A DNA stretch of 43,700 nucleotides from Microbacterium aurantiacum (GTDB lineage: Bacteria > Actinomycetota > Actinomycetes > Actinomycetales > Microbacteriaceae): the NCBI RefSeq assembly GCF_002872075.1, contig NZ_PGGU01000012.1, positions 1 to 43,700 of the forward strand. Reading direction: 5' to 3'. The position numbers were made by a program, and so were the translations under genes. Numbering within the stretch: position 1 is the stretch's first letter; each line of letters opens with the position of its first letter. Shown piece by piece: positions 25,418-34,059 of this stretch. Under the pieces are notes generated by a model. It was not told the DNA's origin. It worked only from the letters and a program-made list of their open reading frames with translations, and ran no database searches.

Positions 25418-26674
25418 ATGAAACTCGCCATCGTCGGCGGTGGATCGACATACACCCCGGAGCTGATCGACGGATTCATCCGACTTCAGCAGCAACTGCC
25501 GATCGAGGAGATCGTCCTGGTCGACAGCGACCGCACGCGGCTCGAACTCGTCGGCGGCGTGTCCCGACGGATGCTGGCTCGCGCCGGCCATCCGGCGCGC
25601 TTGACGGCGACGGACGACCTCGCCGGCGGAGTCAGCGACGCGGATGCCGTTCTCATCCAGTTGCGGATCGGCGGGCAGGACGCCCGCGAGCAGGATGAGA
25701 CGTGGCCGCACGAGGTCTCCTGCATCGGCCAGGAGACGACGGGCCCCGGTGGCCTGGCGAAGGCTCTGCGCACGGTGCCCGTCGTCCTGCGGATCGCCGA
25801 GGTCGTGCGTACGCACGCGAAACCCGATGCCTGGATCGTGGACTTCACCAATCCCGTCGGAATCGTGACCCGCGCCCTTCTGCTGGCCGGGCACCGGGCG
25901 GTCGGACTGTGCAACGTCGCCATCGGATTCCAGCGGCGCTTCGCGGCCGAGGCGGGGGTCGAACCCGATCGGGTCGGCCTGGCGCACGTCGGGCTGAACC
26001 ACCTCACCTGGGAACGCGGCGTATTCGTCGACGGCAAGGATGTGCTGCCAGGACTCCTGGACAGCAACCTGCAGGGGCTCGCGGATGACGTCGAGCTCGC
26101 ACCGGAGCTGCTGTCGCAGCTCGGTGTGATCCCGTCGTACTACCTGCGCTACTACTACGCGCATGACGAGGTGCTGCATGAGCAGCGGCACCACGCGACG
26201 CGCGCACAGGAGGTGCGGGCGATCGAGAACGAACTGCTCGGACTGTATGCCGACCCGGCGGTCGACACGAAGCCCGCGATCCTCGAGCAGCGCGGCGGGG
26301 CCTTCTACTCGGAGGCGGCGATCGAACTGCTCATCGCCATCCGTGGCGGGACCGATGTGCCGCGGGTCGTGAACCTGCGCAACGACGGCGTGCTGCCGTT
26401 CCTGCCGGACGACCACGTCATCGAGGTGCCCGCGCGGCACGTCGGCGGCAGGTTCGTCGCCGAGCCGGTGGCCGCGCTGCCGGACGACATCAGCGGCCTG
26501 ATCAGTGCCGTCGCCGGATACGAACGTCTCGCCCTGGACGCGGCGATCCAGGGCGGACGCGATCGAGTGCTCCGTGCGATGCGCGCCCACCCGCTGGTGC
26601 TGCAGCATGAGCGGGCCGAGAATCTCACCGACCTCCTCCTGGCTGCGAACTCGCAGTTCCTGGAGTGGGCGTGA
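25418..26674 (+). CDS. Glycoside hydrolase family 4 (6-phospho-beta-glucosidase type)
   Basis: A 418-residue GH4 enzyme. The family uses NAD+ and a divalent metal and cleaves by oxidation-elimination rather than ordinary hydrolysis. The Rossmann motif is KLAIVGGGSTYTPELIDGF at the start; IGQETTGPGGLAKALRTVP and NPVGIVTRALL follow. The metal ligands are probably C165 in LCNVAIGFQRRF and H195 in VGLNHLTWER. The CNV signature points to the 6-phospho-beta-glucosidase branch, but the usual CNVP proline is alanine. A tyrosine cluster (SYYLRYYY) lies where the catalytic base is expected. AAGGAG precedes the ATG. The stop overlaps the kinase start by 4 bases. No phosphotransferase system is adjacent, so a phosphorylated substrate would have to come from a kinase. 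Confidence 0.92.
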   Translation: MKLAIVGGGSTYTPELIDGFIRLQQQLPIEEIVLVDSDRTRLELVGGVSRRMLARAGHPARLTATDDLAGGVSDADAVLIQLRIGGQDAREQDETWPHEVSCIGQETTGPGGLAKALRTVPVVLRIAEVVRTHAKPDAWIVDFTNPVGIVTRALLLAGHRAVGLCNVAIGFQRRFAAEAGVEPDRVGLAHVGLNHLTWERGVFVDGKDVLPGLLDSNLQGLADDVELAPELLSQLGVIPSYYLRYYYAHDEVLHEQRHHATRAQEVRAIENELLGLYADPAVDTKPAILEQRGGAFYSEAAIELLIAIRGGTDVPRVVNLRNDGVLPFLPDDHVIEVPARHVGGRFVAEPVAALPDDISGLISAVAGYERLALDAAIQGGRDRVLRAMRAHPLVLQHERAENLTDLLLAANSQFLEWA

Positions 26675-27687
26675 GTGCGTCGCCCGGCCTCGTCCTCGCC
26701 GTCGACGGCGGCGGATCGAAGACCGATGTGGTCCTCCTCGACACCACGGGTGAGGTGCTCGCCTGGGAGAGGGGCAGCGGTTCGAGCCCTCAGCTGGAGG
26801 GCCTCGACGCCTCCGTCGGGGTGATCGACGACCTGGTCGACCGCGCTCTCGGCGGGCGTGATCCGCGGAACCTGATGCAGGTGAGCCTGTATCTGTCCGG
26901 TCTCGACCTGACAGAGGAGATCGTGGCGTATCGCGCTGCGATCGCCGACCGGGAATGGGCGGGCACAGTCGTGGCCGTCGAGAACGACCTGCATGCGCTG
27001 CTGCGCGCCGGAACCGATTCGGCCGACGCGGTCGCCGTGATCTGCGGCACCGGGATGAACGCGATCGGCGTACGGGCCGACGGCGCGGTGGTGCGCTTCC
27101 CCGCCCTCGGACCGCTCTCCGGCGACTGGGGCGGCGGCAGCGAACTGGGCGGCGCCGTGGTCTGGCACGCCGCACGCGCCGAAGACGGCAGGGGACCGGC
27201 GACGGCTCTGCGCGGGCTGCTGCTGGACCGTGTCAATGCGCCGACAGTGGCCGCGCTGATCGAGGACGTGCACTTGGATAGACGCCAGGACGAGGGCTTC
27301 GCAGCGCTCGCGCCGCTCGTGTTCGAGGCGGCGCACGCCGGCGACGCGGTCGCCCTGAGCGTGGTGCAGCGGCAGGCCGAGGAGGTCGTCGCCTACGTGC
27401 AGGCGTGCGTGCTGAGGCTCGGGCTTCAGGGCGCCGCCGTGCCTGTCGTCTTCGGGGGAGGAGTCGCGCGCTCGCGGGATCCGCTTCTCCTGACCGGCAT
27501 CCGCGAGGGTCTCGGCAGGGTGGCGCCGCACGTGCGGCTCACCGTCGTCGATGCCCCGCCGGTCCTCGGGGCGGCGCTGCTCGCACTGGCCGCGGCCGGC
27601 GGCGACGAGCTGGCCCTCGAGCGTGCACGAGCAGGACTCAGCACCGACGAGAGATTCCAGCAGCGGATGCCGCTCCGCACCGGCTGA
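26671..27687 (+). CDS. BadF/BadG-type sugar kinase (N-acetylglucosamine kinase-like)
   Basis: A 338-residue member of the BadF/BadG/BcrA/BcrD ATPase family, ASKHA fold. Phosphate-1 is LAVDGGGSKTDVVLLD near the N-terminus; VENDLHALL, the phosphate-2 motif ICGTGMNAIGV and GPLSGDWGGGSELGG follow, and the adenosine-type motif is VVFGGGVARSRDPLL. Relatives include N-acetylglucosamine and glucosamine kinases that use ATP. The GTG at 26671 overlaps the GH4 stop (GTGA) and is preferred over the in-frame GTG at 26665. It is the last gene of the operon and is followed by a terminator. It may phosphorylate either the imported disaccharide, priming GH4, or the released monosaccharide. Confidence 0.87.
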   Translation: MSASPGLVLAVDGGGSKTDVVLLDTTGEVLAWERGSGSSPQLEGLDASVGVIDDLVDRALGGRDPRNLMQVSLYLSGLDLTEEIVAYRAAIADREWAGTVVAVENDLHALLRAGTDSADAVAVICGTGMNAIGVRADGAVVRFPALGPLSGDWGGGSELGGAVVWHAARAEDGRGPATALRGLLLDRVNAPTVAALIEDVHLDRRQDEGFAALAPLVFEAAHAGDAVALSVVQRQAEEVVAYVQACVLRLGLQGAAVPVVFGGGVARSRDPLLLTGIREGLGRVAPHVRLTVVDAPPVLGAALLALAAAGGDELALERARAGLSTDERFQQRMPLRTG

Positions 27688-27703
27688 CACCGCGTGCATG
27701 CGG

Positions 27704-27737
27704 AAGAGGCATCCCAGCCGAAGCCGGGATGCCTCTT
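27704..27737. terminator. Bidirectional terminator between the sugar operon and kgd
   Basis: A 12-bp stem AAGAGGCATCCC (27704-27715) pairs with GGGATGCCTCTT (27726-27737) across a 10-base loop. It ends in TT on the plus strand and starts AA, which reads as TT on the minus strand, so it can serve both convergent units. Confidence 0.85.
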
Positions 27738-27752
27738 TCCGTGCGTCTGCGG

Positions 27753-30700
27753 TCAGCCGATGGTGAGTGCCGTGCGCAGCAGCTGCGCCTGCTCGGCGGC
27801 ATGCACCTTCGAGGACCCGGTCGCCGGAGAGGCGGATGCCGCTCTCGCCACCGGCTGAAAGGTGCGATCGCCGGGAACATCGGCGAAGGCGAGCGCGAGG
27901 AAGGGCCAGGCACCCTGGTTCTCCGGCTCATCCTGCACCCACACCAGCTCGGCGTTCGGGTACGAATCGGTGATCGCCTTCAGCTCATCGATCGGAGTCG
28001 GGTACAGCTGCTCGAGCCGCACCAGCGCGATCTCCGGGTTGGGCTTCTTCTCGAGCTCGCTGCGCAGATCCCAGTGGATCTTGCCGGAGTGCACGAGCAC
28101 GCGCTTGACGGCGGAGCGGTCGAGCCCGCGGTCGTCGTCGATGACCGGCTCGAAACGGCCCTGGGTGAACGCCTCGACCGGGCTGGTCGCGCCGCGCAGG
28201 CGCAGCATCGCCTTCGGCGTGAAGACGATCAGCGGTTTGCGCGGACGCGAGTAGGCCTGTCGCCGCAGCAGGTGGAAATGGGATGCCGGCGTCGAGGGGC
28301 GGGCCACGATCATGTTGTCCTGCGCGCACAGCTGCAGGAACCGCTCGATGCGCGCGGAGGAGTGGTCGGGTCCCTGGCCCTCGTAGCCGTGCGGCAGCAG
28401 CAGCGTGACGCTGGAGTGCTGGCCCCACTTCTGCTCGGCGGCCGAGATGTACTCGTCGATGACGGACTGAGCGCCGTTGACGAAGTCGCCGAACTGCGCC
28501 TCCCACAGCACCAGCGCCTCGGGCGCCTCGACGGAGTATCCGTACTCGTAGCCGAGGGCGGCGTATTCGCTGAGCAGCGAGTCGTAGACCCAGACGCGGC
28601 CCTGGCTCTCGGAGAGGTTCGCCAGCGGCAGCCATTCCTGCCCGTTCGTGCGATCGTGCATCACGGCGTGACGCTGCACGAAGGTGCCGCGACGGGCATC
28701 CTGTCCGGCGAGGCGCACCGGTGTGCCCTCGAGCAGCAGCGATCCGAACGCGAGCAGCTCGCCGAACGCCCAGTCGATTCCGCCGTTGCGGCTCATGTCT
28801 GCGCGCTTGTCGAGCAGCTGCTGCACCTTCGGGTGCACAGTGAAGCCTTCCGGCTTGTTCACGAAGGCGTCGCCGATGAGCTGGATGACCTCGTTCGCGA
28901 CGCCGGTGACCTCGGGCGCGCCCTCCTGCTCGTCGACAGGGGCGGTGACCGGGGCGATCGGGGTCGCACCGGTCTCGGCGGCGTGCGTCTCGGCGAATGC
29001 GATCTCGAGGCGGTTCTGGAAGTCGGCCTTCGCCTCTTCGTACTCCTGCTCGGTGATGTCGCCGCGGCCGACGAGAGCCTCGGTGTAGAGGCGGCGGACC
29101 GAGCGCTTCGCCTGGATGAGGTCGGTCATCAGCGGCTGCGTCATCGAAGGGTCATCGCCCTCGTTGTGGCCACGTCTGCGGTAGCAGACGAGATCGATCA
29201 CGACGTCGCGGTGGAACCGCTCGCGGTACTCGAACGCGAGCTGTGCGACGTGGATGACGGCTTCGGGGTCGTCGCCGTTCACGTGGAAGATCGGAGCCTG
29301 GATGGTCTTGGCGACGTCCGTCGCATACACCGAGGAGCGCGCGTCCGTCGGCGTGGTGGTGAATCCGACCTGGTTGTTGACCACGACGTGGATCGTGCCG
29401 CCCGTGCGGTAGCCGCGCAGCTGCGACATCTGCAGCGTCTCGACGACGACACCCTGGCCGGCGAAAGCGGCGTCGCCGTGCACGAGGATCGGCAGCCACG
29501 AGAAGGTGCCGATCGGGTGCCGGTCCTGCTTGGCGCGGACGATGCCCTCGAGCACGCCGTCCACGGTCTCCAGGTGCGACGGGTTCGCTGCGAGGTAGAC
29601 GGGGAGCTCTCCGCCGTCATCGGCGATGAAGGTGCCTGCGGTTCCCAGGTGGTACTTCACGTCACCGGAGCCGCGCTGGTTGCCCGGCGTCTGGGTGCCC
29701 TCGAACTCGCGGAACACCTGCCCGTAGGTCTTGCCGCCGATGTTGGTGAGCACGTTCAGGCGGCCGCGGTGCGCCATGCCGATCGCCGCGCCCTCGAGGC
29801 CGGCTGTCGCCGCTCCCTGCAGGATCTCGTCGAGCAGCGGGATGAGCGACTCGCCGCCCTCCAGCGAGAACCGCTTCTGCCCGACGAACTTCGTCTGCAG
29901 GAACGTCTCGAACGCCTCGGCCTCGTTGAGCTTGCGGAGCACCCGCAGCTGCTCGTCGTGGCCGGGCTTCTGGTACTTGAGCTCGACCTTCTCCTGGAAC
30001 CAGCGCCGCTGCTCAGGATCCTGGATGTGCATGTACTCGATGCCGAGCGTGCGGCAGTAGGAGTCACGGAGGACGCCGAGGATGTCGCGCAGCTTTGCGA
30101 CACGCCGACCGCCGAAGCCGCCGGTGACGAACTCGCGATCGAGGTCCCAGAAGGTGAGGCCGTGCGTCTCGATCTCGAGGTCGGGGTGCGAACGCTGCAC
30201 GTACTCCAGCGGGTCGATGTCGGCCATCAGGTGGCCGCGCACACGGAACGAGTTGATCAGCTCCTGCACTCGGGCGGTCTTGTCGACGCGCTCGGCGAGG
30301 TCGACGGCGATGTCGGCGTTCCAGTGGATCGGGGCGTACGGGATGCGCAGGGCCGCGAAGATGTCGTCGTAGAAGCCGCGCTGCCCGATGAGCAGTTCGT
30401 GCACCTTCTTGAGGAACTCGCCGGATCCGGCGCCCTGGATGACGCGGTGGTCGTAGGTGCTGGTGAGGGTGATCGTCTTGCCGATCGCCAGCTCGTTCAG
30501 CGTCTTCTCGCTCGCGCCCTGGAACTCGGCCGGGTACTCGAGGGCGCCGGCGCCGATGATGGCTCCCTGCCCCTTCATGAGACGCGGCACGGAGTGGACG
30601 GTGCCGATGCCACCGGGGTTGGTGAGCGACAGTGTCGTGCCTTGGAAGTCCGCGGCGGTGAGCTTGTTGCCGCGCGCGCGGCGGATCAGGTCCTCGTAGG

Positions 30701-31427
30701 CGGTGAGGTACTCGGTGAAGGACATCGTGTCGGCGCGTTTGATGCTCGGCACCATGAGCGCGCGCGTGCCGTCGGGCTTCGGCAGGTCGATGGCGATGCC
30801 GAGGTTCACGTGCGCCGGTGCGACGACCGACGGCTTGCCGTCGATCTCGGCGTAGAACACGTTCTGGCTGGGGAACTCCTTGAGCGTCTGGATGAGGGCC
30901 CAGCCGATGAGGTGCGTGAAGCTGATCTTGCCGCCGCGTGTGCGCGCCATGTGGTTGTTGATGACGATGCGGTTGTCGATCATCAGCTTGGCCGGGATGG
31001 TGCGGACGCTGGTCGCGGTGGGGACGGTGAGCGACTCGTCCATGTTCGCGGCGAGGGTCTTGGTCATGCCGCGGAGGACGGTGACCTTGTCTTCCTCGGC
31101 GGCCTCGACCGGATCGCTCTTCGCCTCGGGCTTGGGCGCCTGGGCGGGGATCGGGGCGGATGCCGCGGGCTTGGTGGTGGTCCTGGCGACCGGCTGTGCG
31201 CCGATCACGGGGATGGGTGCCGTGACCGGATGCGCGGGCTGCTGCTCCGCGGGCTGCGCATCCGCCGGGGGAGCGCCGGTCTCCGGCTGGTAGTTCTCGA
31301 GGATGGGCCACCACTCCTTGTCGACGGAGTCGCGGTTCACCTTGAACTGTTCGTAGAGCTCTTCGACGAGCCAGGAATTGGCTCCGAACCCCCCGTCGCC
31401 CCCGACGCCGGTCACCTGGTTCGACAC
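27753..31427 (-). CDS. kgd: Multifunctional 2-oxoglutarate decarboxylase/dehydrogenase Kgd (E1 with E2-type domain)
   Basis: A 1224-residue TCA-cycle enzyme that decarboxylates 2-oxoglutarate with thiamine diphosphate, working with E2/E3 subunits encoded elsewhere. The N-terminal helix FGANSWLVEELYEQFKVNRD is followed by a Pro/Ala linker (about 50-110), an E2-like acyltransferase domain with TYDHRVI (H327), then the E1 region with EIETHGLTFWDLDREF, GMAHRGRLNVLTNI, GDVKYHLG, GDAAFAGQGVVVETLQMSQL and NNQVGFTT. It lacks a lipoyl domain, as in other actinobacterial Kgd/OdhA proteins. The start is GTG at 31427, with AGAGGG nearby. The probable -10 is TAGGCT on the minus strand (31513-31518), giving a leader of about 80 bases. 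Confidence 0.97.
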   Translation of the reverse strand: MSNQVTGVGGDGGFGANSWLVEELYEQFKVNRDSVDKEWWPILENYQPETGAPPADAQPAEQQPAHPVTAPIPVIGAQPVARTTTKPAASAPIPAQAPKPEAKSDPVEAAEEDKVTVLRGMTKTLAANMDESLTVPTATSVRTIPAKLMIDNRIVINNHMARTRGGKISFTHLIGWALIQTLKEFPSQNVFYAEIDGKPSVVAPAHVNLGIAIDLPKPDGTRALMVPSIKRADTMSFTEYLTAYEDLIRRARGNKLTAADFQGTTLSLTNPGGIGTVHSVPRLMKGQGAIIGAGALEYPAEFQGASEKTLNELAIGKTITLTSTYDHRVIQGAGSGEFLKKVHELLIGQRGFYDDIFAALRIPYAPIHWNADIAVDLAERVDKTARVQELINSFRVRGHLMADIDPLEYVQRSHPDLEIETHGLTFWDLDREFVTGGFGGRRVAKLRDILGVLRDSYCRTLGIEYMHIQDPEQRRWFQEKVELKYQKPGHDEQLRVLRKLNEAEAFETFLQTKFVGQKRFSLEGGESLIPLLDEILQGAATAGLEGAAIGMAHRGRLNVLTNIGGKTYGQVFREFEGTQTPGNQRGSGDVKYHLGTAGTFIADDGGELPVYLAANPSHLETVDGVLEGIVRAKQDRHPIGTFSWLPILVHGDAAFAGQGVVVETLQMSQLRGYRTGGTIHVVVNNQVGFTTTPTDARSSVYATDVAKTIQAPIFHVNGDDPEAVIHVAQLAFEYRERFHRDVVIDLVCYRRRGHNEGDDPSMTQPLMTDLIQAKRSVRRLYTEALVGRGDITEQEYEEAKADFQNRLEIAFAETHAAETGATPIAPVTAPVDEQEGAPEVTGVANEVIQLIGDAFVNKPEGFTVHPKVQQLLDKRADMSRNGGIDWAFGELLAFGSLLLEGTPVRLAGQDARRGTFVQRHAVMHDRTNGQEWLPLANLSESQGRVWVYDSLLSEYAALGYEYGYSVEAPEALVLWEAQFGDFVNGAQSVIDEYISAAEQKWGQHSSVTLLLPHGYEGQGPDHSSARIERFLQLCAQDNMIVARPSTPASHFHLLRRQAYSRPRKPLIVFTPKAMLRLRGATSPVEAFTQGRFEPVIDDDRGLDRSAVKRVLVHSGKIHWDLRSELEKKPNPEIALVRLEQLYPTPIDELKAITDSYPNAELVWVQDEPENQGAWPFLALAFADVPGDRTFQPVARAASASPATGSSKVHAAEQAQLLRTALTIG

Positions 31428-31512
31428 GCTCGATCGCCCTCTTTCATCACTGAATCCGTCTTCACGATCCAGGGCGCAGGATGCGTCCGGGCTCGCACAC
31501 TCTCAACGAACA

Positions 31513-31518
31513 AGCCTA
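31513..31518 (-). promoter_or_regulatory. Probable kgd -10 element
   Basis: Minus-strand TAGGCT would start transcription near 31506, about 80 bases before the kgd GTG. The divergent guaB1 -10 (31575-31580) lies some 60 bases away. Confidence 0.45.
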
Positions 31519-31586
31519 ACGTGTTTCCCCTGCCGAATCCGCGACACCACGAGCCGAACGGCACCCGACGTGAGTAGCGTGGGGGC

Positions 31587-33041
31587 ATGGAGTTCTCAGG
31601 TGCGCTGCCGACCGTCGATCTGACCTATTCGGACGTCTTTCTCGTGCCCCGCAGATCCGCGGTCTCCAGCCGCCTGCAGGTCGATCTGGCGCCGCAGGAC
31701 GGCACCGCTGCGACTCTTCCGCTGGTGGCATCCAACATGAACTCCGTGACGGGTCCGCGTCTCGCAGCCGTGCTCGCCCGGCGTGGCGGAATCGGCGTGC
31801 TTCCGCAGGACATGCCGTTGCAGGACCTGGATGCGGCGATCCGCGAGGTCAAGAGCCAGCCGGTGATGTGGGACACGCCCCTCGTGCTGCCGCCGGAGGC
31901 GTCGGTCTCGGATGCGCTCCGACTCTTCCCGGCGGTCGCCGGGCACGGCATCGTCGTCGCGACGGGGCGAGCGCCCTATGACGTCGGCCGCATCCTCGGG
32001 ATCCTCCCCGCCACGCGACTCGCGACAGCGCTCCCGGATGCGCAGCTGGGCGACCTCGTGCACTCGGGGACGCCGTCGCTCGACGCCGACGACATCGGGT
32101 CGGAGCGTCATGCCTTCGACGTGATCACCGACGCCGGCGTGGAGATAATGACAGTCATCCACCATGGACATCTCGTCGGCACGCTGAGCGCCCGGAGCGC
32201 GCTGCGATCGACCCTGTACCGTCCGGCGCTCGACGCGCACGGCCGGCTCGTGGTCGCGGCGGCGGTCGGGATCAACGGAGACGTGGCGGCGAAGGCGACG
32301 GCGCTCGCCGGGGCCGGCGTGGACGTCCTGGTCCTGGACACCGCGCACGGACACCAGGAGGGGATGCTGCGGGCGCTGCGCTCCGTCTCGGAGCTGAACC
32401 TCGGGCTGCCGATCGTGGCGGGGAACATCGTCACCGCTGACGGCGTGAACGATCTGGTCGACTCCGGCGCCACGATCCTGAAGGTCGGCGTCGGCCCGGG
32501 GGCGATGTGCACGACCCGCATGATGACGGCCGTCGGCCGGCCGCAGTTCTCCGCGGTGCTGGAGACCGCGGAGGCCGCCCGGGCGGTCGGAGCGCACGTC
32601 TGGGCCGACGGCGGGGTGCGCTACCCCCGCGACGTCGCACTCGCGCTCGCCGCCGGCGCGGCATCCGTGATGATCGGCTCCTGGTTCGCCGGCACGATCG
32701 AAGCGCCGGGCGAGCTGCAGAGCGACGCCGACGGACGCATCTATAAGGAATCGTGGGGGATGGCCTCGACGAAGGCCGTGCAGGCCCGCTTCGGGCGCCT
32801 CGACGCGTATGAGCGCGCTCGCAAGGAGCTGTTCGCGGAGGGGATCTCCTCGTCGAAGATCTACCTCGATCCGCTGCGCCCCGGTGTGGAAGACCTCCTC
32901 GACATGATCACCTCCGGCGTGCGCTCCTCGTTCACCTATGCCGGCGCCGCGACGGTGGCGGAGTTCCACGAGCGTGCCCTCGTCGGCCTGCAATCGGCCG
33001 CCGGCTACGAAGAGGGCAAGGCGCTGCCCATGATGTTCTAG
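31587..33041 (+). CDS. guaB1: GuaB1 family IMP dehydrogenase-related protein (GMP reductase)
   Basis: A 484-residue TIM-barrel purine enzyme with an inserted CBS-pair region (about 95-215). The catalytic loop cysteine is C308 in VGVGPGAMCTTRMMT, preceded by LDTAHGHQEGML and followed by ADGGVRYPRDVALALAAGA. The final segment has KALPMMF. The GuaB1 group was long annotated as IMP dehydrogenase, but its members in mycobacteria are GMP reductases that recycle GMP to IMP with NADPH, so I expect that role here. TAGCGT (31575-31580) ends 6 bases before the ATG, which implies a leaderless mRNA. It is divergent from kgd. Confidence 0.93.
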   Translation: MEFSGALPTVDLTYSDVFLVPRRSAVSSRLQVDLAPQDGTAATLPLVASNMNSVTGPRLAAVLARRGGIGVLPQDMPLQDLDAAIREVKSQPVMWDTPLVLPPEASVSDALRLFPAVAGHGIVVATGRAPYDVGRILGILPATRLATALPDAQLGDLVHSGTPSLDADDIGSERHAFDVITDAGVEIMTVIHHGHLVGTLSARSALRSTLYRPALDAHGRLVVAAAVGINGDVAAKATALAGAGVDVLVLDTAHGHQEGMLRALRSVSELNLGLPIVAGNIVTADGVNDLVDSGATILKVGVGPGAMCTTRMMTAVGRPQFSAVLETAEAARAVGAHVWADGGVRYPRDVALALAAGAASVMIGSWFAGTIEAPGELQSDADGRIYKESWGMASTKAVQARFGRLDAYERARKELFAEGISSSKIYLDPLRPGVEDLLDMITSGVRSSFTYAGAATVAEFHERALVGLQSAAGYEEGKALPMMF

Positions 33042-33116
33042 TAACACGAGGAATGTGGGGGACACGCTCCGAAATGCGTCGGCGCGCATCGCCGGGTTCC
33101 GGCAGAGTTGGAGATC

Positions 33117-33536
33117 ATGGACGAGGCAGCATACGTACCGAATGAGTTGCTGTCTCGGCTCGTCGGCGAACGGATGTACTCCGTCGAGTTCGTCGCTAAC
33201 GATTATGTGCAGTTGAGATTCGATGGCGCACAGTCAGAAGCCATGCCCGTCGTGCTCAACTGCTATGTCTGGCCAATCATCGAATTTGCGGGCCAGATCT
33301 GGCGTGAGACAGATCTTGGGTATGCCGACGCATTACGAAAACTGACGCCCGGCGTTGTCACTTCTACTTCGGAAGGGGCTGGTTCGGGTATCCGAATCAC
33401 TATCGACACGGGCACCGTGGTGATTGATCCTGCATTGGACGAGGTCTTCGTCGAGATCGCGGAGATCATGGGGTTTAGCGACGGATCGTGGATGGTCTGG
33501 CGGCCGGGCGAAGACAGCTTTGAGGGCTTGGTGTGA
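33117..33536 (+). CDS. Orphan protein of unknown function in low-GC DNA
   Basis: A 139-residue protein I do not recognise. It is beta-rich (MYSVEFVANDYVQLRFDG, then VVLNCYVWPIIEFAGQIW and IRITIDTGTVVIDPA) with an acidic, Trp-containing end (MVWRPGEDSFEGLV), an outline seen in small uncharacterised or immunity-type proteins of actinobacteria. Codon use differs from its neighbours: many A/T-ending codons (GCA, AAT, TTG, GAT, TTT, CGA), which suggests recent acquisition. ATG 33117 has GGAG only 3 bases before it; an in-frame TTG at 33108 is an alternative. It is flanked by guaB1 and by a terminator shared with the convergent membrane-protein gene. Confidence 0.7.
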   Translation: MDEAAYVPNELLSRLVGERMYSVEFVANDYVQLRFDGAQSEAMPVVLNCYVWPIIEFAGQIWRETDLGYADALRKLTPGVVTSTSEGAGSGIRITIDTGTVVIDPALDEVFVEIAEIMGFSDGSWMVWRPGEDSFEGLV

Positions 33537-33548
33537 ACCGCGTAGCGC

Positions 33549-33571
33549 TCGGCTTCCGCTAAGGAAGCCGA
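33549..33571. terminator. Bidirectional terminator
   Basis: A 9-bp stem TCGGCTTCC (33549-33557) pairs with GGAAGCCGA (33563-33571) across the loop GCTAA. It fills the 35-base gap between two convergent genes. Confidence 0.7.
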
Positions 33572-33817
33572 CTACTCCTTCGGAGGCATCACGCCGAGGG
33601 CGACGAGGACAATAAGCAGGAGCCCCACAGCAACGAAAAGCACACCCCCGACGCGGTTGAGGTGAACTTGGAAGCGACGCATCCTCTGCGTCATCATGCG
33701 TCGCTGTCCGCGCCTCTCGGCGAACGCTTCGATTGCGTCCGGCCGGAACGCAAACAAAAGCCCCATCAGGATGGCGAGAACGCTCCAGACGAGGATGAAG
33801 AGGGCAGGCCCGGACAT
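33572..33817 (-). CDS. Small two-helix membrane protein
   Basis: An 81-residue protein with two membrane segments: ALFILVWSVLAILMGLLFAF (about 5-24) and VGGVLFVAVGLLLIVLVALG (about 57-76). The linker is strongly basic (RRGQRRMMTQRMRRFQVHLNR) and probably cytoplasmic. No named family is recognised. ATG 33817 is chosen over upstream in-frame starts because TACGCT (minus strand, 33824-33829) ends 6 bases before it, the leaderless pattern. The stop follows the shared terminator at once. Confidence 0.72.
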   Translation of the reverse strand: MSGPALFILVWSVLAILMGLLFAFRPDAIEAFAERRGQRRMMTQRMRRFQVHLNRVGGVLFVAVGLLLIVLVALGVMPPKE

Positions 33818-33974
33818 GAGCCGAGCGTATCGGTCAAAGGCGGCAGCCCCGATCGTCCTCGCGTGGCGACACGCGTATGTCCCCGCACGCGTGTCGTTCC
33901 CGCGTAGCTGGGCAAGGCCCTGCCGGTCAGCTGGTAGCGGCGACCCCGCGACTCGCAATCACAGATCCCTTCTG

Positions 33975-33980
33975 TAGAAT
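33975..33980 (+). promoter_or_regulatory. Probable -10 of the CNNM/CBS operon
   Basis: TAGAAT would start transcription near 33987, giving a leader of about 70 bases that contains the short reading frame at 33991. Confidence 0.5.
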
Positions 33981-33990
33981 CGTCGGCACG

Positions 33991-34059
33991 ATGGATGACC
34001 CTCCCAGTTGCAGTAGTTCGCCCCACCGTCCACCTCTCCTCAGCGGGAGGAACACCTGA
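33991..34059 (+). CDS. Possible 22-codon leader peptide
   Basis: A short frame (ATG 33991) encodes a Ser/Pro-rich peptide starting MDDPPSCSSSPH. It begins a few bases after the predicted transcription start and its TGA shares one base with the ATG of the next gene (TGATG), so it could be translationally coupled to it. No Shine-Dalgarno is possible at that distance. Coding status is uncertain. Confidence 0.35.
   Translation: MDDPPSCSSSPHRPPLLSGRNT

Noticed and set aside
27405..31577. A 1390-codon open frame on the plus strand, longer than kgd itself
   Set aside because: It is the antisense shadow of kgd, kept open by high GC at third positions. The translation is Arg/Leu/Val/Glu-rich low-complexity with no domain, and it runs through the kinase, terminator and kgd promoter.
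33117..33817. A toxin-antitoxin or defence island
   Set aside because: The orphan gene and the small membrane protein are convergent, each with its own signals, and neither shows a toxin, antitoxin or nuclease motif.
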